From DASXAI01 sp963798445 (GTDB lineage Bacteria; Actinomycetota; Acidimicrobiia; Acidimicrobiales; Ilumatobacteraceae), in NCBI GenBank assembly GCA_963798445.1, contig CAWCTH010000002.1, positions 930,001 through 994,000 on the forward strand: a stretch of DNA of 64,000 nucleotides, given 5' to 3'. The position numbers were made by a program, and so were the translations under genes. The notes under the pieces are model-generated. The model was not told the origin of the DNA, did no database searches, and saw only the letters and a program-made list of their open reading frames with translations. This document shows, one piece after another, positions 59,487 through 64,000 of this stretch (the first letter of the stretch is position 1; each line of letters begins with the position of its first letter).

Positions 59487-60785
59487 CCATCCCGACCGAG
59501 CTGTGGGAACGCTTTGGGCGTCTCGACATCAGCGACGTGCCCGACGACGTCGCCACGGTCGCGCGCCAATGCGTACTCGACTGGTTCGCGTGCGCCCTTG
59601 CCGGCAGCGCCGAGCCCCTCGCCCACATCCTGCGCGACGAGCTGGCGACCGCCGACGGCCCGTCGTCGGTGATCGGCACCGACCGCCGTACTGCGTGCGC
59701 TGGCGGCCGCGCTGGTGAACGGCGCCGCCGGGCACGCACTCGACTTCGACGACACCCACACCGTGATGGGTGGTCATCCGAGCGTGCCCGTGTTCCCGGC
59801 GGCCCTCGCCCTCGCCGAGGAGCTCGATGTGAGCGGTGCGGAGCTGCTGGCGGCGTTCGTCGCCGGCATCGAGATCGAGTCGCGCCTCGGCGCCGGCATC
59901 GGGCCGTCGCATTACGCCAAGGGCTGGCACGTCACCTCCAGCATCGGCATCTTCGGCGCCACCGCCGCCGCCAGCCGGCTCCTGAACCTCGACACCGAGC
60001 AGTTCGGCCGGGCCATGGGCCTGGCCGCCTCGCAGGCGAGTGGCCTGAAGGCGAACTTCGGCACCATGACGAAGCCGTTCCACGCCGGCCACGCCGCCGA
60101 GCGCGGCTTGCTGTCGGCGCGCCTCGCCCGCCGCGGGTTCACCGCCAACCCCGACGCCCTCGACGCCAACCAGGGCCTCGCCCAAGCCGCGGGTGACGGG
60201 CAATGGCATCCCGAGCGACTCGACCGCCACGGTGACTGGCTGCTGCCCCAGACGCTGTTCAAGTATCACGCCGCCTGCTACCTGACCCACGCCGCCATCG
60301 AAGCGACCGGCTCGATCGCGGACAGGCCCGACGATGTCGACGGGGTGACGCTCGTGGTGAACCCGGCCATCCTCGACGTCTGCGGCATACCTCGCCCGAC
60401 GACCGGCCTCGAGGCCAAGTTCAGCCTGACGGCGACCACCGCCTTCGCCGTCCTTGGCATCGACACGACCGATCCCGCCTCGTTCACCGACGCCAACGCC
60501 AACGACGAGCGCGTCCGCACCCTCGTCGGCAACGTCGTCGTCACCACCGACGATCGGCTCCGCACGACCCAGGCCCGCGTCGACCTGCACCGCGGCGGCA
60601 CCACCCGCAGCGCCGAGTACGACAGCGGCGTGCCGGCCACCGACCTCGCCGCCCAGGGGGCCAAGCTGCGGGCCAAGTTCGCCGGGCTCGTCGACCCCGT
60701 GCTCGGCACGGACGCCAAGGCCCTCGCCGATCGCATCGACCACATCACCGACCTGCCCTCGGCCCGGCTCCTCGTGGGCGGCTGA
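59483..60785 (+). CDS. MmgE/PrpD family protein, frameshifted
   Basis: A member of the 2-methylcitrate dehydratase / cis-aconitate decarboxylase family. The N-terminal helices (DDVATVARQCVLDWFACALAG) end in a frame break near 59686-59692. The next frame continues ALAAALVNGAAGHALDFDDT, then PSHYAKGWHVTSS, FHAGHAAERGLLSARLA and LFKYHAACYLTHAA to 60785. Removing one base gives 433 residues, close to family length. It overlaps the CaiB stop (ATGA). It may dehydrate or decarboxylate a tricarboxylic acid or relative in the same route. Confidence 0.82.
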
Positions 60786-60871
60786 ACCGTGCCTCCCGAG
60801 GCGCCGGGCGCGAGTTGCCCGCCCGGGCGAGTCGGGCCGTAGGCTGACGGCGCTACGGAAAGGGGTCGGAC

Positions 60872-62053
60872 ATGGGGGTGCTCGACGGGACGCGTGTGGT
60901 CGACTTCGGGCGGTACATCGCCGGCCCGTACTGCGGCGCACTGCTGGGAGATCTTGGCGCGGAGGTGATCCGCGTCGAGCGGGTCGAGGGCGGGGAGGAT
61001 CGCTGGATCACGCCCGTCACATCGGACGGCGTCGGCGCGATGTACCTGCAGTGCAATCGCGGCAAGCGGGGCATGACACTGAACGTGGCCAAGCCCGAAG
61101 GCCGCGAGGTGGTGGCCAGGTTGATCGGCACGGCCGATGTCGTGATCGCCAACCTGCCGGGCGAGACGCTCAAAACCATGGGACTCGACTACGACACGCT
61201 CCGCGCCATCAAGCCCGACATCATCCTCACCACGGTGAACGCGTGGGGCTCAGGCGGTGAGTGGAGCCACAAAGTGGGCTTCGACGGGCTCGCCCAAGCC
61301 GCGTCGGGCAACCTCTTCCTTTCGGGCCCGCCCGACCAGCCGTCGCGCGCGGCGGTGCCGTACGTCGACTTCTCCACGGCGACCATCGCCGCGCTGTCCA
61401 CGCTGGCGGCGTTGATGCACCGCCGCCAGACCGGCGAGGGGCAGCTCATCGAGGCCGCGCTCCTGCGCACGGCCGTCACCTGGAACAGCCCGACTCTCAT
61501 CGAGCAGGCCCTGCTGGGCGTCGACCGCGTGTCGAGCCACAACCGCGGCCAGACCTCGGGACCGGCCGACGTCTATCGCACGCGCGACGGGTGGGTGATG
61601 TGCCTGGTCATCGGGTCGTACCAGTTCCAGCGCTGGACCGGCATGATCGGGCGGCCTGATCTGCTCGATGACGAGCGGTTCAAAGACGACCTCGGTCGGG
61701 GCGACAACGGCGAAGCACTCTCGGCCTACATGGCAGCGTGGTGCGCCGACCGCACCACCGACGAGTGCCTGGCCGAGATGGATCGCAACAAGGTGCCGGG
61801 TGGGCCGGTCCTGTCGCCGCAGCAGCTGCTCGATCTGCCCCACGTCCGCCAGATCGGGGTGCTGCACGACGTCGAGTACCCGACCGCCGCCGTCGCAGCA
61901 CCGCTCGCCGGATTCCCCGCCGTGTTGTCGGCAACGCCGGGCGTCATCCATTCACGCGCCCCGCAACTGGGCGAGCACACCGACGAGATCCTCGCCTCGC
62001 TGGGCTACGACGACGACGCCATCGGGCACCTGCGCGACGCCGCCATCGTCTAG
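60872..62053 (+). CDS. CaiB/BaiF family CoA-transferase
   Basis: A 393-residue class III CoA-transferase with LDGTRVVDFGRYIAGPYCGA, LGAEVIRVE, NRGKRGMTLNV and the catalytic Asp D166 in PYVDFSTAT. It is the fifth CaiB-type gene in the window and the second in this cluster, but more distant from the others (ANLPGETLKTMG in place of ENFRPG). A TAGGCT box at 60840-60845 and GGAAAGGGG before ATG 60872 suggest that it has its own promoter. GGG-starting Gly residues follow the Met. Confidence 0.9.
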   Translation: MGVLDGTRVVDFGRYIAGPYCGALLGDLGAEVIRVERVEGGEDRWITPVTSDGVGAMYLQCNRGKRGMTLNVAKPEGREVVARLIGTADVVIANLPGETLKTMGLDYDTLRAIKPDIILTTVNAWGSGGEWSHKVGFDGLAQAASGNLFLSGPPDQPSRAAVPYVDFSTATIAALSTLAALMHRRQTGEGQLIEAALLRTAVTWNSPTLIEQALLGVDRVSSHNRGQTSGPADVYRTRDGWVMCLVIGSYQFQRWTGMIGRPDLLDDERFKDDLGRGDNGEALSAYMAAWCADRTTDECLAEMDRNKVPGGPVLSPQQLLDLPHVRQIGVLHDVEYPTAAVAAPLAGFPAVLSATPGVIHSRAPQLGEHTDEILASLGYDDDAIGHLRDAAIV

Positions 62054-62126
62054 GGGGTTGTTGGCGGACTGCAACCATCGGCGCGCCATGGGGCAAGATG
62101 GGCGCCGGTCCTGGGGAGGAGCAACG

Positions 62127-63083
62127 ATGCCGACGGCGCCGTCAGAAGATGTGGTGTTGAGCTGGTTCGAGCAGCTGTCGAACTGGCAGCGGTGGGGACC
62201 CGACGATCGTCTCGGCACGCTGAACCACGTCACGCCGGCCAAGCGAGTGTCGGCCGCCGGGCTCGTCCGAGACGGCCTGTCGGTGTCGTGCAGCTGGGAC
62301 ATCCGCACCGGCCGTCAGCCCGGGGCGACGGTGGAGAACCAGCGGTACATGCTGTCGACCGGTCTGGGGTTGGCCGACGAGGGCCGCAAAGGCTTGCTCG
62401 GGGGCGGGCGGGCCGGCGGTGCGCAGGAGTTCATCGGCATGGTGTTCCACGGGCTCGACGTCACCCATCTCGACTCGCTGGCCCACATCTTCTGGGACGG
62501 CAAGATGTACGGCGGCGCACCGGCGTCGATGGTGTCAGACCGCCAAGGCGCGCTGGTGCACGACGTCCTGGCGGTATCGCAAGGCGTCACGACGCGCGGC
62601 GTGCTGCTCGACATCGCTCGGCTGCGCGGCGTCGACACGCTGGCCGCCGACGATCACGTGCATCCCGAGGATCTCGAGGCGGCCGCGCAGGCCGCCGGCA
62701 TCCGCGTGGAGCCCGGCGATGTGGTCCTGATGCGCACCGGCGAGGGCGGCGCTCGTCGTGGCACGGGCCGTGACTACAACGCCAACAAGCCCCGCTCGGG
62801 CTTCCAGGCGGCCTGCCTGCCGTGGATCCACGAACGCGGTGTGGCCATGCTGGCGTCCGACGTCGCCCAGGACCCGACACCGGCGGGCTACCGGACCGTC
62901 AGCATGCCGATCCACATGGTCGGCATCGTCGCCATGGGTCTGTGGCTCATCGACAACTGCCAGCTCGAAGATCTGGCCGACACGTGCGCCCGGCTCGGTC
63001 GCTGGGAGTTCCAGTTCGCCCTCGCCCCCATCCGCTTCCAGGGCGTGACGGGCAGCCCCGTGAACCCGCTGGCCGTGTTCTGA
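62127..63083 (+). CDS. Cyclase family (kynurenine formamidase-like) metal-dependent hydrolase
   Basis: A 318-residue member of the cyclase family. The metal site is visible in VFHGLDVTHLDSLAHIFWDG, with the H..G..TH.D...H pattern, and a second acidic/His segment in LLDIARLRGV and MPIHMVGI. The family covers kynurenine formamidase, isatin hydrolase and lactone- or ring-opening enzymes. GGGGAGGAG lies before ATG 62127. It follows the CaiB gene by 73 nt. A ring-opening or lactonase step for the cluster is an inference. Confidence 0.88.
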   Translation: MPTAPSEDVVLSWFEQLSNWQRWGPDDRLGTLNHVTPAKRVSAAGLVRDGLSVSCSWDIRTGRQPGATVENQRYMLSTGLGLADEGRKGLLGGGRAGGAQEFIGMVFHGLDVTHLDSLAHIFWDGKMYGGAPASMVSDRQGALVHDVLAVSQGVTTRGVLLDIARLRGVDTLAADDHVHPEDLEAAAQAAGIRVEPGDVVLMRTGEGGARRGTGRDYNANKPRSGFQAACLPWIHERGVAMLASDVAQDPTPAGYRTVSMPIHMVGIVAMGLWLIDNCQLEDLADTCARLGRWEFQFALAPIRFQGVTGSPVNPLAVF

Positions 63084-63111
63084 TGACCGGCGGCGGCCCG
63101 AAAGATCGCCG

Positions 63112-63612
63112 GTGCTGATCGACACGCCGTTGCTGGTCGTCGGCCGGGGGCCAGCGGCTCTCGTCGTCGCCAAGGTCGCCGCCGCGTACGGGTTGGCGTG
63201 CCTCCTGGTGGGCCACGAGCCGAGCGGCGACGACTACGAGGTGGCAGTCAGCCCCGACGCGGTCGCCGAGCTCGAGCAGCACGGTCTGATCGACATCCTG
63301 CGCCCGTACCTCGTGGCGCTCGACCCGCCCACGATCACGCCGCTCGAGTTCGAGGACGTGATCAAGCATCACTGCGTGGCCGACTTGAACGTGACCGTCT
63401 ACGACCAGATGGAGGTGGTCGAGCGCGCGCCCCTCGGGCGGGGCCTCCGGGGCGTGGCGACCGACGGCCGGAGCCGATGGGACGTCAGTGCCGACCTGTT
63501 CGTGGACGCCGAGCTGCTACCGACGGAACTGTCCGCCGCCATCACCACCGGGTCGGCCGCCGCCGTCGAGGCCGTCCGAATTGCATCCCAGGACGCACCA
63601 CTGGGCACGTGA
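63112..63612 (+). CDS. Rossmann-fold FAD-binding protein, short
   Basis: A 166-residue product with a GxGxxx nucleotide-binding start (LLVVGRGPAALVVAKVAAAYG) of FAD-dependent oxidoreductases, then DAVAELEQHGLIDILRPYL and VIKHHCVADLNVTVYDQMEV. It ends soon after DLFVDAELLP, long before the catalytic half of standard flavoprotein oxidoreductases. It may be a genuinely short family or a 3'-truncated gene; a dispersed repeat lies just downstream. GTG 63112 is the only start that keeps the Rossmann strand intact. Confidence 0.65.
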   Translation: MLIDTPLLVVGRGPAALVVAKVAAAYGLACLLVGHEPSGDDYEVAVSPDAVAELEQHGLIDILRPYLVALDPPTITPLEFEDVIKHHCVADLNVTVYDQMEVVERAPLGRGLRGVATDGRSRWDVSADLFVDAELLPTELSAAITTGSAAAVEAVRIASQDAPLGT

Positions 63613-63664
63613 CGCGCTCGGTGGCGCCGGTACGTGCTTCGCGCACTGTCGGTAGCGGCGTTGT

Positions 63665-63790
63665 CGCCCGGTGAGACCTGCTCGCCCAGGGCTCACGCTG
63701 GGTGAGCGTTCCGGTCGCGATGCTCGGTGCAAATCAGCTTCTGGGTGCACATCTGCCGCGAATTTGACGCACCCACGCACCGAGAAGCAG
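63665..63790 (+). repeat. Dispersed intergenic repeat, copy 3
   Basis: Contains CTCACGCTGGGTGAG, GATGCTCGGTGCAAATC, GCTTCTGGGTGC, GCCGCGAATTTGACGC and CGCACCGAGAAGCAG. It is the longest copy and bridges copy 1 and copy 2, since it holds all blocks seen in either. It lies between the short Rossmann gene and the convergent amidohydrolase; the rest of that gap shows nothing else. Confidence 0.75.
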
Positions 63791-63887
63791 CCCGAGCACC
63801 CGTCGCCGACCACACGAAGTGACCACGGTCGACGAGGGGCGTCCTACGCCGTCCTTCCCGGCGGCGTCCAACGCTGGCTCCTTACCG

Positions 63888-64000
63888 CTAACCGCGGCCG
63901 TGGCGCAGGAGACGTCCGGGGGTGGCTCCGGTGCACTCGCCGTCGGCGAACGTGGTCTGCCCGTTGACGATGATCTCCTTGTAGCCGCGGGCCCGTTGCA
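63888..64000 (-). CDS. N-acyl-D-amino-acid deacylase-like amidohydrolase, C-terminal end only
   Basis: The last 37 codons of a gene entering from the right edge: ARGYKEIIVNGQTTFADGEC followed by TGATPGRLLRHGRG and a TAG stop. This is the closing beta module of the amidohydrolase 3 / D-aminoacylase family, like the end of the gene at 9788-11482 (EVLADGKHTGALPG). The catalytic barrel lies outside the window. Confidence 0.8.
   Translation of the reverse strand, partial: QRARGYKEIIVNGQTTFADGECTGATPGRLLRHGRG

Noticed and set aside
1..64000. tRNA, rRNA, CRISPR or prophage genes
   Set aside because: I looked for T-loop sequences, regular repeats and integrase or phage signatures and found none convincing by eye; a dedicated tRNA or covariance search was not possible.

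Overview
This is a high-GC window from an actinobacterium, most likely of the Acidimicrobiia/Ilumatobacter type. That placement is inferred from gene content: many CaiB/BaiF CoA-transferases and acyl-CoA-dehydrogenase-like flavoproteins, GAF-ANTAR and STAS regulators, an LDTR-type surface repeat, and many genes that seem to start leaderless, with a TANNNT box 6-8 nt before a GTG or ATG. I saw no rRNA, tRNA, CRISPR array, transposase or phage gene.

Layout. 0-6 kb: truncated Rieske oxygenase, broken VOC gene, group D flavin monooxygenase-like gene, dodecin, a secreted choice-of-anchor L protein and a TauE/SafE permease, all on the minus strand. 6-9.8 kb: PadR regulator plus ABC exporter with a palindromic operator. 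9.8-15.9 kb: amidohydrolase divergent from a thiolase-like/DUF35 pair, then TauD, CMD and CaiB genes. 16-28.6 kb: the most unusual part, a large LuxR-type regulator followed by two giant paralogous proteins with one conserved core but different C-terminal enzyme domains (alpha/beta hydrolase or papain-like cysteine protease), with a 92-residue ORF between them. 28.6-29.9 kb: remnants of signalling genes (EAL, STAS, HATPase). 30-33 kb: oxalyl-CoA decarboxylase-like and CaiB genes. 33-39 kb: a DUF4331/LDTR-repeat protein, a TPR protein and a NicO-type metal exporter, tightly coupled. 39-50.8 kb: GAF-ANTAR, STAS, EamA transporter, luciferase-like oxidoreductase, BVMO, SDR, amidase, CaiB, flavoprotein, serine hydrolase and epimerase. 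50.8-53.1 kb: gene graveyard with repeats around an Asp/Asn beta-hydroxylase. 53.1-63.6 kb: a CoA-thioester catabolic cluster divergent from an acyl-CoA dehydrogenase (two MaoC, hydrolase, TetR, HpcH/CitE lyase, CaiB, MmgE/PrpD, CaiB, cyclase, Rossmann protein). The window closes inside another amidohydrolase.

How the genes work together. Most of the window is peripheral catabolism of acids activated as CoA thioesters: CoA transfer, dehydrogenation, hydration, then lyase or retro-aldol cleavage, with local TetR, PadR and LuxR control. The 16-28.6 kb module has no obvious metabolic role and is the best candidate for an undescribed system.

Quality caution. Seven or more frame breaks in otherwise well-conserved genes are each repaired by removing one base (one other is a 14-bp tandem duplication), so many are probably assembly indels. 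I annotated those genes as single genes with the break noted, except the giant hydrolase protein, which is given as two parts.
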